The notes under the pieces are model-generated. The model saw only the letters and a list, made by a program, of their open reading frames with translations, had not been told where the DNA came from and ran no database searches. Shown here one piece after another: positions 47,438 to 56,013 of a DNA stretch of 64,000 nt. The stretch spans positions 1 to 64,000 of the forward strand of contig NZ_JPRH01000017.1 in NCBI RefSeq assembly GCF_000737705.1. Direction: 5' to 3'. The translations under genes and the position numbers were made by a program. The DNA comes from Chryseobacterium soli. GTDB taxonomy: Bacteria; Bacteroidota; Bacteroidia; Flavobacteriales; Weeksellaceae. How positions within the stretch are numbered: the first letter of the stretch is position 1; each line of letters begins with the position of its first letter.

Positions 47438-47827
47438 TTATTTTGCCTCGTAAAAGAATTCGTAGTTTTTGACGATTGAAGGATTAAGGCTGTTTCCTAC
47501 GTGACATAAGTTTTTTGCCGAATGCTCGATGACTTCTTTTTGTTCTGCAGTATATGCTTTGTCAAAGAACATCTTCACATGGATCGTTCCGACTTGTCCG
47601 CCTTCTGCTGACATGTCATAAGAAAGTTCACTTCTTGATCCATTGACCTCAAAATCTTTTTTTCTGGCATAAAAATCTACTGTTCCAAGCATACAGCTTG
47701 CATATGAACCCATAAGAAGATCAATAGGACCAAATTTTAAATCGACTTGGATTGGATCAGTGCTTAATGGTGATTTTGTGCTTGAATGATATTTACCTTC
47801 ATAGGTAGTTGCTATTATTTGTGACAT
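47438..47827 (-). CDS. OsmC-like peroxiredoxin-fold protein, copy 1
   Basis: A 129-residue paralog of the 46896 gene, with GSYASCMLGTVDFYA and NLCHVGNSL cysteines. It lies 50 bp after the DsbA-like gene. Two near-identical genes in a row suggest recent duplication or dosage benefit. One diverged position of interest: GSRSELSY here against CSRSELSY in the other copy, which has an extra Cys. Confidence 0.9.
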   Translation of the reverse strand: MSQIIATTYEGKYHSSTKSPLSTDPIQVDLKFGPIDLLMGSYASCMLGTVDFYARKKDFEVNGSRSELSYDMSAEGGQVGTIHVKMFFDKAYTAEQKEVIEHSAKNLCHVGNSLNPSIVKNYEFFYEAK

Positions 47828-47876
47828 TTTATTTAATTTTTTATATTGTGAATACGAAATGACTTATATGTTGAAA

Positions 47877-48575
47877 TTAGATGCTACATCCATCAATTCC
47901 ACACATATTATCTCCAGATTCTTCAGACAGATCGACAATGCTTTCCTGGTAGGTTTGTGCAAGGGCCTTAGCAAAAAGTTCCACAGGTTGTGCTCCTGAA
48001 ACGGCATATTTACCATCAAGAAGGTAATAGGGTACACCAGTTATTCCTAGATTTTGTGCCTCCATGATATCCTGTTTCACTTCATAGTTGTACTCATCTT
48101 CAGCTAATACTTTTCGGGCTTTGGATTGATCTAAGCCAAGTTCCTCAGCAAGGGAGGCCAAAAATTTAACATCCGCAATGTTTTTTCCGTTGACAAAATG
48201 AGCTTCAAATAAAGCTTCTTCCATATCATCAGCTTTACCATGTTCTTTTGCCAAATGCAATAACTTATGAGCAGGAAAAGTATCAGCAACAATGACCTGA
48301 TCGTAATTAAAAGTTACTCCAGAATTTTTACCCATTTCTTTTAATTGATTCAAAAACTGATCAAGGTGAGCTTTAGAAAAACCTTTACGATTCATCATAT
48401 ACTCACTGATACTCAAAGTTCCAGAGCTTTCTTTTAAAGTAGGATCCAACTGGAAACTTTTCCAATCTACTTCCACTTGATCTTTGAAGGAAGAATCTGC
48501 TAACGCTTGCTCAAAATTTTTCTTAGCTATGTAGCAAAAAGGACACATGATGTCCGACCATACCTGTATTTTCAT
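47877..48575 (-). CDS. DsbA/FrnE-family oxidoreductase
   Basis: A 232-residue thioredoxin-fold protein with an inserted helical domain. The active site CPFC is in WSDIMCPFCYIAKKNF and the cis-Pro is in LGITGVPYYLLDGKYAVSGA. It has no signal peptide, so it is cytosolic, as is usual for FrnE-like proteins. The C-terminus has two extra Cys (NMCGIDGCSI). FrnE relatives protect against oxidative or metal stress. Between thioredoxin and OsmC genes in one operon. Confidence 0.93.
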   Translation of the reverse strand: MKIQVWSDIMCPFCYIAKKNFEQALADSSFKDQVEVDWKSFQLDPTLKESSGTLSISEYMMNRKGFSKAHLDQFLNQLKEMGKNSGVTFNYDQVIVADTFPAHKLLHLAKEHGKADDMEEALFEAHFVNGKNIADVKFLASLAEELGLDQSKARKVLAEDEYNYEVKQDIMEAQNLGITGVPYYLLDGKYAVSGAQPVELFAKALAQTYQESIVDLSEESGDNMCGIDGCSI

Positions 48576-48598
48576 TGTCTTGTTATTTTTAAAGTTAT

Positions 48599-48892
48599 TT
48601 AGAGGTTCTTATTCACGATTTCAGTAAGTTGCTCAGATGAAAGTACACCGGAATGTCTCCATTTCATTTGGCCTTTTTTAAACAGCATCGTCGTAGGTAC
48701 TCCTCTAATCTCGAATATTTCTGCTAAACCCGGGTTCTGATCAATATCAACCCTTTCATAATGAATCGCCTCGCCATAATTTGCTATGGTTTGATCGAGA
48801 TGCGGTTTCATGGCGATACATGGACCACACCAAGAGGCGTGAAAATTGATCATGGTTAATTGATCAGATTCTATTTTGTTAGCTAAATTCAT
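48599..48892 (-). CDS. Thioredoxin
   Basis: A 97-residue thioredoxin with canonical active site in FHASWCGPCIAMKPHLDQ and cis-Pro in IRGVPTTMLFKKG. It is a reducing partner for OsmC- and DsbA-like proteins. It starts 72 bp after the stop of the first OsmC gene. Its paralog at 50547 is 60-70 percent similar by eye but has lost the first active-site Cys. Confidence 0.94.
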   Translation of the reverse strand: MNLANKIESDQLTMINFHASWCGPCIAMKPHLDQTIANYGEAIHYERVDIDQNPGLAEIFEIRGVPTTMLFKKGQMKWRHSGVLSSEQLTEIVNKNL

Positions 48893-48964
48893 TTTTCTGA
48901 TATTTTAAAATGGAGAACAACAGCAACATTTCGATTCGGAACATCGCTGTTGTCATACACGAAA

Positions 48965-49513
48965 TTAGATCACAGCATTTAAGCTCTTATTGATACTAAT
49001 TTTTACGGGTTCTGCAATGGTTCTGTATCCCGGAGATACTTTACGTACATGTTCCGCAATAGCTGCGTAGTCTTCTTCAGTTCCGCTACCGCTAACTTCA
49101 AAATTGAATTGAAGTTCTTCAAATCCAACCGAAACATTCGGATCAACTTCTAAAAACCCACGGAGATCAAGATTACCTACAATAGTTAAGTTAACACTGT
49201 CAAGCTTGATTCCTTTACTGGTAGCCCCTACCACAAAACCCACCATCATACATCCAGCTAAACCGCCTAAAATATAATCTTGAGGATTCGGATTCAGGTT
49301 GTCTCCCAACAATTCTGCGGGCTCGCCGATCTGATATTTGAATTGTTTTTCAACGAAAGCTCTTCCTATCTTTTTACTATGAGTGGTAATTTCAGTATGC
49401 ACACCACCTTTCCAGGTTGCTGTTACACCTAATGCTGCAATTGCTTCAGCAGGTTTGTTAGTAATTACTTCTACATAATTTCCTAATGCTTCTAAATTTA
49501 CATTGTTTAACAT
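48965..49513 (-). CDS. OsmC-family protein, first gene of redox operon
   Basis: An OsmC-fold protein of about 182 residues, longer than the other two. One Cys is seen in GGLAGCMMVGFVVGATSKG. The position of the second, usually CP, is VSPGYRTIAEP, so the second Cys is replaced. ATG 49513 is chosen because the promoter -7 box (49547-49540) leaves about 20 nt of leader. It is the first gene of a six-gene unit running to 46058. Confidence 0.88.
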   Translation of the reverse strand: MLNNVNLEALGNYVEVITNKPAEAIAALGVTATWKGGVHTEITTHSKKIGRAFVEKQFKYQIGEPAELLGDNLNPNPQDYILGGLAGCMMVGFVVGATSKGIKLDSVNLTIVGNLDLRGFLEVDPNVSVGFEELQFNFEVSGSGTEEDYAAIAEHVRKVSPGYRTIAEPVKISINKSLNAVI

Positions 49514-49523
49514 AACCAATTGT

Positions 49524-49615
49524 TTTAAATTTTGTACTACAAAGGTACTGGCTAGACAGCTTCAAGAAAATGGACAAAACTGAAAACAAATAGCACTTAT
49601 TGATCCGATTTTACC
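49524..49615 (-). promoter_or_regulatory. Twin promoter/operator, copy 1
   Basis: About 90 bp nearly identical to 52170-52262. On the minus strand both contain TACCTTTG (49547-49540), fitting TAnnTTTG, preceded by a conserved block with GTTTTCAGTTTTGTCCATTT. Conservation of the upstream block in two otherwise different places suggests a shared regulator site. The rest of 49620-49892 holds only the terminator at 49724-49762. Confidence 0.7.
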
Positions 49616-49723
49616 CCTTTAGATAGTCAAATTTCATTTCAAAAAGATATTGGCGAAAAGATAGGTCGGACCATCCGAACCCACTTTAATTGAAAAATCA
49701 AATCATTAGTTACCTTACACTTA

Positions 49724-49762
49724 TAAAAAAAGGAAGTTCCCCAAATTATGGGAAACTTTCTT
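49724..49762 (-). terminator. Terminator of azoreductase unit
   Basis: On the minus strand AGTTTCCC and GGGGAACT pair with one wobble and are followed by TCCTTTTTTT. Confidence 0.6.
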
Positions 49763-49892
49763 CTTATCAAGAGGCATTTTGCTGTTTTGAATGACGTAAT
49801 TTAGTTTCGGATAACAACAGGATAAATAGCTCACTTGACTTCTTCACAAAATCTTTTATTAGAGCTAAACTCCTCAAGTCAGCATTAATGAA

Positions 49893-50525
49893 CTACTCTG
49901 CAAAAAATTCTTTTGCAATACCGTGAGCTGATTTAAGCGCATTTGAAAACTCTTTATCCGCATCCGGATTCACTAGATTTCCTAAAAATTTAACCGAATG
50001 AACTTCAGTAATACCTACAAGTTCTAACCACCAGTTTAAATAGGTAGACTGGAAATCTAATCCAAGTTCAATCGGTACGCCTGCACCATATACGCCTGAA
50101 GTATAAATAACACATGCCTTCTTATCTTTCAATAATGGAAAGTACCCTTCTGCTCCAAAGCCAAAAGTCAAGCCCGGCTGTGAGATGGTATCGATATAGT
50201 GTTTCAATACCCATGGAATACCACCATTCCACATAGGAACAGTGATGAGGTATTCATCTGCTGAGGAAAAACGTTCCGTTACTTCCACAACTTTATCCCA
50301 TGAACTTTTTAATTCCTCATTTAACGTGCCTTCACCGAAGAAAGTCATCTTGGCCGCAGCTTTGTCCCCATCAAAAGTAGGAATGCTTAAGTCCCATAGA
50401 TTCAATTCATCTATAACAGCATCCGGATTCAACAGTTTATACTGTTCCATAAATTCCTGAGCGATGGCTCCTGATTTAGATTTTTCCTTTCTCGGCGAAC
50501 TGATAATGTGCAGTAATCTTTTCAT
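49893..50525 (-). CDS. FMN-dependent NADH-azoreductase-type quinone reductase
   Basis: A 210-residue flavodoxin-like fold protein: LLHIISSPRKEKSKSGAIA at the phosphate-binding loop, TVPMWNGGIPWVLKHYIDT (flavin ring contact), YTSGVYGAG and WWLELVGI. AzoR-type enzymes reduce quinones and azo compounds by two electrons, limiting thiol damage. It is the last gene of a minus-strand unit with an LLM flavin oxidoreductase and a thioredoxin-like gene. Confidence 0.92.
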   Translation of the reverse strand: MKRLLHIISSPRKEKSKSGAIAQEFMEQYKLLNPDAVIDELNLWDLSIPTFDGDKAAAKMTFFGEGTLNEELKSSWDKVVEVTERFSSADEYLITVPMWNGGIPWVLKHYIDTISQPGLTFGFGAEGYFPLLKDKKACVIYTSGVYGAGVPIELGLDFQSTYLNWWLELVGITEVHSVKFLGNLVNPDADKEFSNALKSAHGIAKEFFAE

Positions 50526-50546
50526 GTTAAGTTCAAGTTTATAGAA

Positions 50547-50840
50547 TTAAAGGTTCTCCTTTACCAACTGACCAAGCTCATGAGAGGGCACAACACCGGA
50601 ATGTCTCCATTTCATTTCTCCTTTTTTGAAAAGCATCGTAGTCGGTACACTTCTGATTTCAAATAGGGTTGCTAAATCTGGATATTTATCGATATCCACA
50701 CGTTCATAATGAATAACATCATCAAATTCTGCAACCACTTCATCTAAATTTGGTTTCATGGCCACACATGGAGGACGCCAAGTCGCATGAAAATTAACCA
50801 TGGTCAATTGTTCCGATTCTATTTTATTTGCTAAATCCAT
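50547..50840 (-). CDS. Thioredoxin-like protein lacking first active-site Cys
   Basis: A 97-residue thioredoxin fold, paralog of 48599, but the active site reads FHATWRPPCVAMKPNL: WCGPC has become WRPPC. The nucleophilic Cys is lost while the resolving Cys and the cis-Pro segment (IRSVPTTMLFKKG) stay. It cannot perform the usual disulfide exchange and may bind partners, act as a monothiol protein, or be decaying. The codons agree with the plain text at 50770-50785. A pentanucleotide repeat lies 30 bp upstream. Confidence 0.9.
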   Translation of the reverse strand: MDLANKIESEQLTMVNFHATWRPPCVAMKPNLDEVVAEFDDVIHYERVDIDKYPDLATLFEIRSVPTTMLFKKGEMKWRHSGVVPSHELGQLVKENL

Positions 50841-50869
50841 TGTTTTATATTTTTAAATTATTAACAGTT

Positions 50870-50925
50870 GTATTGTATTGTATTGTATTGTATTGTATTG
50901 TATTGTATTGTATTGTATCGTATTA
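50870..50925. repeat. Pentanucleotide tandem repeat (TATTG)n
   Basis: Nine perfect TATTG units followed by one TATCG variant (CAATA on the minus strand). It stands in the 177-bp gap between the LLM gene and the thioredoxin-like gene. Slippage changes spacing in the leader of the thioredoxin-like and azoreductase genes by 5 bp per unit. Confidence 0.95.
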
Positions 50926-51017
50926 AGGCAATGCAGAATATTTCTTTTTATAATGATCATGTGAGTCATTAAATATGCTCTTAAACAAGCATTACCTGAT
51001 TACAGAAAAAGGGAAAC

Positions 51018-52022
51018 TTAGCGATTTAAATCATCCATCACCTCTTTCATGATCATCATACTTTTTAATTTTTCCTGATGATCATAGATAGGCGAATGGA
51101 TCATCAATTCGTGCACACCTGTCTGTCCTAAAAAGGCCTTTAAGTCATGACTGATTTTCTCCTTACTTCCAACAAAAGAACCGGCCGTCATTTGCTTCAC
51201 TTGTAAACGCACCTGCTCATACATGCTGTCCAAGAGCCCTGCTAACGAGTCCACTGGAGGTTGTAAAAATTTCCCTGAGTTTTGTGCTAAACTTTGAAAC
51301 ATCTGATACAGACTGGTGGATAAGATTTCTGCTTGCTGATCCGTTTCTGCAGCTGTAGCATTCACAGCTGCTATCGTGTAAGGCTGTTTCAAAACATCAG
51401 AAGCTCTAAAATTCTGACGATACAGTGCAAAGGCCTCCAACATCTGTCTTGGAGCAAAATGCCCCGCAAAAGCATACGGTAATCCCTTGGATGCCGCTAA
51501 CGCGGCACTTTCTGTACTCGATCCTAATATCCAGATCGGAACATGTGTATCTTCCGCTATAAAAGCACGCACCTTCGCGTAGGGATTCTTATGAGAAAAA
51601 TACATTTCTAATGCTTCCACATTTTGAGGAAACCGTTGAGATTGCTCATAAAAATCTTTTTGAATAGCTAAAGCTGTTTGGATGTCGCTTCTAGGTGCTC
51701 TTCCCAAACCCAGATCAATCCGATCGGGATAAAGCTGAGCTAAGGTTCCAAATTGCTCAACAACAATCAGAGGCGAATGGTTGGGTAACATGATACCTCC
51801 CGAGCCAACTCGTATATTTTGCGTGTGGCCAGCAAGATGTCCAATCAAAACTGCAGTTGCTGTACTGGCGACATGAGCCATATTATGGTGTTCAGCCAAC
51901 CACAGACGTTTATATCCTAAATTATCGACCAATTGGGCCAATTCTTTAGTTTTTCCGAATGTAGAACGAGCATTGCTATCTTCAGAAATGAACGCTAATT
52001 CTAATAATGATATAGGTATCAT
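51018..52022 (-). CDS. LLM-class flavin-dependent oxidoreductase
   Basis: A 334-residue luciferase-like monooxygenase: LAEHHNMAHVASTATAVLIG, RVGSGGIMLPNHSPLIVVEQ, DLGLGRAPRSD and IWILGSSTESAALAASKGLPY are standard family landmarks for binding reduced flavin. Typically cytosolic; substrates vary. It heads the second redox unit and is preceded by the twin promoter, leaving a long leader of about 160 nt. Confidence 0.94.
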   Translation of the reverse strand: MIPISLLELAFISEDSNARSTFGKTKELAQLVDNLGYKRLWLAEHHNMAHVASTATAVLIGHLAGHTQNIRVGSGGIMLPNHSPLIVVEQFGTLAQLYPDRIDLGLGRAPRSDIQTALAIQKDFYEQSQRFPQNVEALEMYFSHKNPYAKVRAFIAEDTHVPIWILGSSTESAALAASKGLPYAFAGHFAPRQMLEAFALYRQNFRASDVLKQPYTIAAVNATAAETDQQAEILSTSLYQMFQSLAQNSGKFLQPPVDSLAGLLDSMYEQVRLQVKQMTAGSFVGSKEKISHDLKAFLGQTGVHELMIHSPIYDHQEKLKSMMIMKEVMDDLNR

Positions 52023-52169
52023 AATTCTCCTTTTTTTAATATGAATGACAGCTACTGATAAGTGTAATGCTTCTTTGATTTAGAAATTGTTGAGATTAAA
52101 TTTTAGTTTTTTATCGACAATCTACAAGTAAGGAAGAACATATACGGTCTTGAAGCTCAGTACGCATCT

Positions 52170-52262
52170 GTTTTTAAATTTTATACTACAAAGGTAGCGG
52201 CTGGAAAGCATCTAGAAAATGGACAAAACTGAAAACAAGTGGTACTTATTGATCGGATTACC
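52170..52262 (-). promoter_or_regulatory. Twin promoter/operator, copy 2
   Basis: The match to 49524-49615. On the minus strand TACCTTTG (52196-52189) follows the conserved GTTTTCAGTTTTGTCCATTT block. The interval 52263-52579 has no gene I can support. Confidence 0.7.
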
Positions 52263-52579
52263 CCCTCAAATTTCCACGCGACAACTTTGTAATGAACTAA
52301 TAATAAGAGGACAACATCAAGCTGGGTGGTCGTGTTTTTGCTGCACATGGAATGCCACCTTTTTTTAAAACGAATACCTAAGACTTAACAGTAGATGAAT
52401 TTTGACTGTTGAAAGATTCCTGATCATGATCGTTCTTCTCCCTTAACAGCAATTATTATTCAGATATAAATAATCAAAGATTTAGGGGTAGGTAGATAAG
52501 AAACAGGGGCAAATCAAATTACTTGAGGACTTAACTGAAATTCCCCAAGAACCACAATTTCAGCTTTTCAGAAATCAAA

Positions 52580-53180
52580 TCATAGGTGAGTAAACTCTAC
52601 ATGTTCATATCTTTTTTCATAGATCGAAGCGTGAAAAGTTTGCTCTGAGCGGAGCTGAATTAAGATTTCATTTTGAAACTGTACTTCTTTCTCTAACAAC
52701 TGGTGCCAAAACTCAGGACGATCAGAAAAATTTTCATAATAGTCCAAGGTGTCAATAATTCCAATTAAAAGTGGAACTAAAGGTGCAGAGAATTTCAAAT
52801 CAGAAGTGATACCAGCAAATGCATATAAGATCAAGAGTTCGATTGGCTCCGGCTCTTCATAGTTGTCTGCATACACGTCTGCTTCAGCATTACTTATTTC
52901 AATAGTATCTACGTAATTTTGAAGATGGCCAGTGCGGATGTCGGAGATTAGCTGCCGTTTTTTTATGTTGATATGAAGGTATCCTTAAAGTTGGGCAATT
53001 GACTATAAAAGCCCAATAGGGCTATGGTTAAACTTTTTCTTTGCTCCAAGGAAGAATGCATCAGTCCATCAATCAAGTTCCGGCTATGCTGGCTGATGTG
53101 TTTTACAATATCCATATCCCAATAGAATCTCCTGCCCGGCCAACTATTGAAAGGATTTTCGGAAAGATGTTGGTGATTGA
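52580..53180 (-). pseudogene. Hypothetical gene with a frameshift
   Basis: Two frames, ending near 52963 and beginning near 52985, appear to be one gene. The first reads MDIVKHISQHSRNLIDGLMH ... GFYSQLPNFKD, the second KKRQLISDIRTGHLQNYV ... FTHL. They meet at a run of seven A (about 52957-52963). Total about 200 residues, mostly helical, with no recognised domain. It lies just after the AraC gene on the same strand. Sequencing error in the run is possible. Confidence 0.45.
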
Positions 53181-54046
53181 CCGGTATATTTTTTAAAGTA
53201 TCTGATAAAATAAGATGAATCTTCAAAACCTATTTTATCAGCAATCTGATTGACATTGAGCTCTGAATGAAGCAATAGTCTTTTTGCTTCCAATACGATC
53301 CTTTCATGGATCATTTCAGATGGTTTTTTATTGAGCAGTTGCAGTGTAAGATTCGATAACGTTCTTAGGGAAACAAAAAGCATTTCGGCATATTGAGATG
53401 CAGGAAGTCCTTTGGTATAGTTTTCTTCGATCAGATTGACAAAATGGATCAACTGGGTACGTTTCTCATCCACAATAAAAGGCGCAAGTCCCTTATTGAG
53501 TTGTTCAAGTTCATATTTACGGCGCTGAACCTGAATCAAAAATGCTTTCAGATAAAGCCTAAGCAATTCTTCCTGACCGTATTTATCATGCTCTTTAAGT
53601 TCAGTCTGCATCTGGACAATATACTCATCCAATTTGTACTCATTTCCACTTCCTACACAGCATGAAGGAATCTGATAGGGATTATTGAACATGCTGCACT
53701 TCAGGAAAAAATCAACATCGTTTTCCTTTTGAACCAAAAAATCCTCAGAGAAATGGATAACAAATCCTTGGTAATCTGGATTATGATCAAAAGCATGAAC
53801 CTGGTTTTTAGCAATAAAGAAGATCGTATTTTCCGATACATCGTATTCGTTGAAATCAACAAAATGTTTTCCATTACCTGACTTGAACCAGATAACCTGA
53901 TAAAAACTGTGGATATGAGGTTTGGACATATCTTCCTGATGATCTTTAATACCATCTTGTAGAGACTGGACCTCAAACTGCATTTTACCTGGAGAATCAG
54001 CGTGTAAATGATATTCGTAAATCGCCTCCTTTTCCTGCTTTTTCAT
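53144..54046 (-). CDS. AraC-family transcriptional regulator
   Basis: About 300 residues: an N-terminal cupin-like ligand domain (MQFEVQSLQDGIKDHQEDMS; HIHSFYQVIWFKSGNGKHFV; VHAFDHNPDYQGFVIHFSED) and a C-terminal AraC DNA-binding domain (SQYAEMLFVSLRTLSNLTLQ; NQIADKIGFEDSSYFIRYFK). ATG 54046 is preferred to an upstream TTG because a -7 box, TATATTTG, lies at 54090-54083. Next to two redox operons sharing an operator-like repeat, it is the best candidate regulator of them (inference). Confidence 0.92.
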   Translation of the reverse strand: MKKQEKEAIYEYHLHADSPGKMQFEVQSLQDGIKDHQEDMSKPHIHSFYQVIWFKSGNGKHFVDFNEYDVSENTIFFIAKNQVHAFDHNPDYQGFVIHFSEDFLVQKENDVDFFLKCSMFNNPYQIPSCCVGSGNEYKLDEYIVQMQTELKEHDKYGQEELLRLYLKAFLIQVQRRKYELEQLNKGLAPFIVDEKRTQLIHFVNLIEENYTKGLPASQYAEMLFVSLRTLSNLTLQLLNKKPSEMIHERIVLEAKRLLLHSELNVNQIADKIGFEDSSYFIRYFKKYTGQSPTSFRKSFQ

Positions 54047-54082
54047 ATTTTGCCTCGGTTTATGCTTAACTTTATTACTATG

Positions 54083-54090
54083 CAAATATA
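54083..54090 (-). promoter_or_regulatory. AraC gene -7 promoter box
   Basis: Minus strand TATATTTG fits TAnnTTTG and lies about 37 bp before ATG 54046. No clear TTG at the right distance. The interval 54110-54482 between the divergent regulators has no gene. Confidence 0.4.
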
Positions 54091-54500
54091 GTAGTATTTC
54101 CAGATTCACTCATAGTGATGATACTCGAAAAGTATCTTGAAAATCTTATGATAATGATCGAAAATTACAAACAACAATGGTTGATATTTTAGGATTTTTT
54201 TTAAAGGCGTCGTTTTACCTTGAGTCAATTATTACATCAGGAATATTTTAAAAGGTGATATCTTTGAAAAATATTATATTTACAAGCTAATAGTAATAGC
54301 ATCAATAAGTGAAGCGTCCCTGACCGAATTGACTACACAGATTTATTTTAATCGAAATCGATTAAATGTCACCTCTAAATCCAGTAAGAGTCACAATGGA
54401 AATTTTAAATGTAGTTAGAATATAATGTTTTCCACAGACAGTAAAACTAAATGTTGCTATGGTTGAGTAACTATATAATAGTTTGACAGAAAGTAAAATA

Positions 54501-55067
54501 ATGAAGACAAAACTTAGAGACCATATCGCAGAAATCGTAAGCTTTTCAGATCAAGAATTTGAGTACATCATCGCACACTTCCATTATAAGAAAATGAAGA
54601 AAAACCAGTTTCTTATACAAGTTGGACAGCAGAAAGTCAATAAATATTTCGTCCTAAGTGGAATTTTAAAATCTTATTATGTCGATAAAAGTGACAAAGA
54701 ACATATTATACAATTTGCACAGCCTGACTGGTGGATCACAGACTATAATGCATTCTTTAATAATAAAGAAGCAACCATCAACGTCGATTGTATCACAGAT
54801 TGTGAACTGTTGTATATTAGTAATGAAGATCTGGAAAAGCTAAGTGCCGAATTTCATAAAATGGAACATTTTTTTCGTGTCAAATCAAATGCAGGTTATG
54901 TGGCATCACAGGAAAGGATACTGACTATGCTCAATCTGACTTCTGTAGAACGGTTTAACCATTTCAACAGGCTATACCCAAATCTAATTCAATCTATTCC
55001 AAAATACTTGATCGCATCCTATATCGGTGTGTCAAGAGAAATGTTAAGCAGGTTGAGTAAAATGTGA
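54501..55067 (+). CDS. Crp/Fnr-family transcriptional regulator
   Basis: About 188 residues: a cyclic-nucleotide-binding-type sensor domain (KMKKNQFLIQVGQQKVNKYF; FVLSGILKSYYVD; IQFAQPDWWITDYNAFF), a long dimer helix, and a winged-helix part (IPKYLIASYIGVSREMLSRL). No Cys cluster for an iron-sulfur centre is seen. ATG 54501 preferred to TTG 54483. Its stop lies inside a palindrome (55063-55076) upstream of the next gene, which suggests it controls that gene. Confidence 0.92.
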   Translation: MKTKLRDHIAEIVSFSDQEFEYIIAHFHYKKMKKNQFLIQVGQQKVNKYFVLSGILKSYYVDKSDKEHIIQFAQPDWWITDYNAFFNNKEATINVDCITDCELLYISNEDLEKLSAEFHKMEHFFRVKSNAGYVASQERILTMLNLTSVERFNHFNRLYPNLIQSIPKYLIASYIGVSREMLSRLSKM

Positions 55068-55076
55068 TAAATCACA
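55063..55076 (+). promoter_or_regulatory. Crp/Fnr-type operator palindrome
   Basis: TGTGATAAATCACA is a perfect 14-bp inverted repeat with TGTGAT arms, close to known Crp/Fnr-family sites. It overlaps the 3' end of the Crp/Fnr gene and precedes the small monooxygenase-like gene by about 80 bp. Confidence 0.5.
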
Positions 55077-55154
55077 CAAAATAAAAGTGTGAAAGTTCAT
55101 TTTTCATTCATGTAAATTCCTCCAATTTTGTAGTGTAATAAAACATTATTAGTT

Positions 55155-55460
55155 ATGAAATACGGACAAATTTTCACTTACAAGCTCGAATTGGATTCTA
55201 AAGAAGAATATATCAAACAATTCGTAGATCCATTTGCAGAAACCATTTCTAAAGCCAAAGGGTTAATCTCAAAAGTATGGATGGCAGATTTTGACAATCA
55301 GTTTTCTAGTTTCTATTTATGGGAAACGAAAGAAGACATGAATGCCTTTATGGCGACACCAGAAATCGATGTGGTTGCTCATTTACCATTTTTAAAAGAC
55401 TTAAAAATAGTTGCCATTCCGGTTGTAGATGAAGCATCTAAAATTACCAGAGGTATTTAA
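55155..55460 (+). CDS. YdhR-like putative monooxygenase, dimeric alpha-beta barrel
   Basis: A 101-residue protein of the ferredoxin-like dimeric alpha/beta-barrel type: YGQIFTYKLELDSKEEYIKQ, KGLISKVWMADFDNQFSSFY, LWETKEDMNAFMATPEID. Resembles YdhR-like proteins, proposed to act on aromatic compounds or quinols. It is downstream of the Crp/Fnr gene and followed by a strong terminator, so it is a single-gene unit. Confidence 0.85.
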   Translation: MKYGQIFTYKLELDSKEEYIKQFVDPFAETISKAKGLISKVWMADFDNQFSSFYLWETKEDMNAFMATPEIDVVAHLPFLKDLKIVAIPVVDEASKITRGI

Positions 55461-55485
55461 AAAATATCCCTTACAAGTTGAAACA

Positions 55486-55524
55486 AACCATTTCAGGACA
55501 TGTCCTGAAATGGTTGTTTTATTT
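55486..55524 (+). terminator. Terminator after YdhR-like gene
   Basis: AACCATTTCAGGACA and TGTCCTGAAATGGTT form a perfect 15-bp inverted repeat with no loop bases, followed by GTTTTATTT. Confidence 0.85.
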
Positions 55525-55689
55525 ACTTGGTTCCTTTTAATAGATCTAGTGCTGGTAAGGATTTTTTAGACTAAATGTTTTTAGCGTAATGCTTGACATA
55601 AACCATCTGTAGATTAGAGTATATGATCTCATATTAACCTAAATTCATTTTCAAATTACTAGATAATAATTATTTATCAACAGATATCT

Positions 55690-56013
55690 GCCTCAACGAA
55701 AACTATGGTCGAACTTGGCCCGGAATAGGAGGGACCACTTTCACCGAAATATATACATTATCCAGGATTTTCAATATATATTAGCAGCTTTTTTGAAAAA
55801 TATTAATGAGTTACAAGATTGAATGGTTAAACGAATATCGAACACAAAATGATGAAGAATAGGGGTATTTTAAGGCCTGTGTTTTTTTATGATGATAAAT
55901 ACTGAAAAACTCGAACACCTATTCACATAATTTTAGTCAAATATAACGCATTGTAAATCAATGCACAAAACCTGTAAAAAAAGGAGACGTTTAAATATAA
56001 ACGTCTCCCTAAG
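55690..56013 (+). repeat. tRNA-Ser flank, reference copy of the module boundary
   Basis: Contains the IS21-like end (55710-55760) and a short conserved coding-like stretch (gaatggttaaacgaatatcg at 55820). It continues through the tRNA terminator to the tRNA 3' end. Matches 45225-45545 and, from 55810, 12935-13140. Presumably the ancestral copy, since the tRNA gene is intact here. Confidence 0.8.
55975..56008 (-). terminator. tRNA-Ser terminator
   Basis: Perfect GGAGACGTTTA/TAAACGTCTCC stem (55983-56008) with a 4-nt loop, followed by a seven-T run on the minus strand. Confidence 0.85.

Noticed and set aside
50870-50925. CRISPR-like tandem array
   Set aside because: Five-bp units without spacers; it is a simple sequence repeat.
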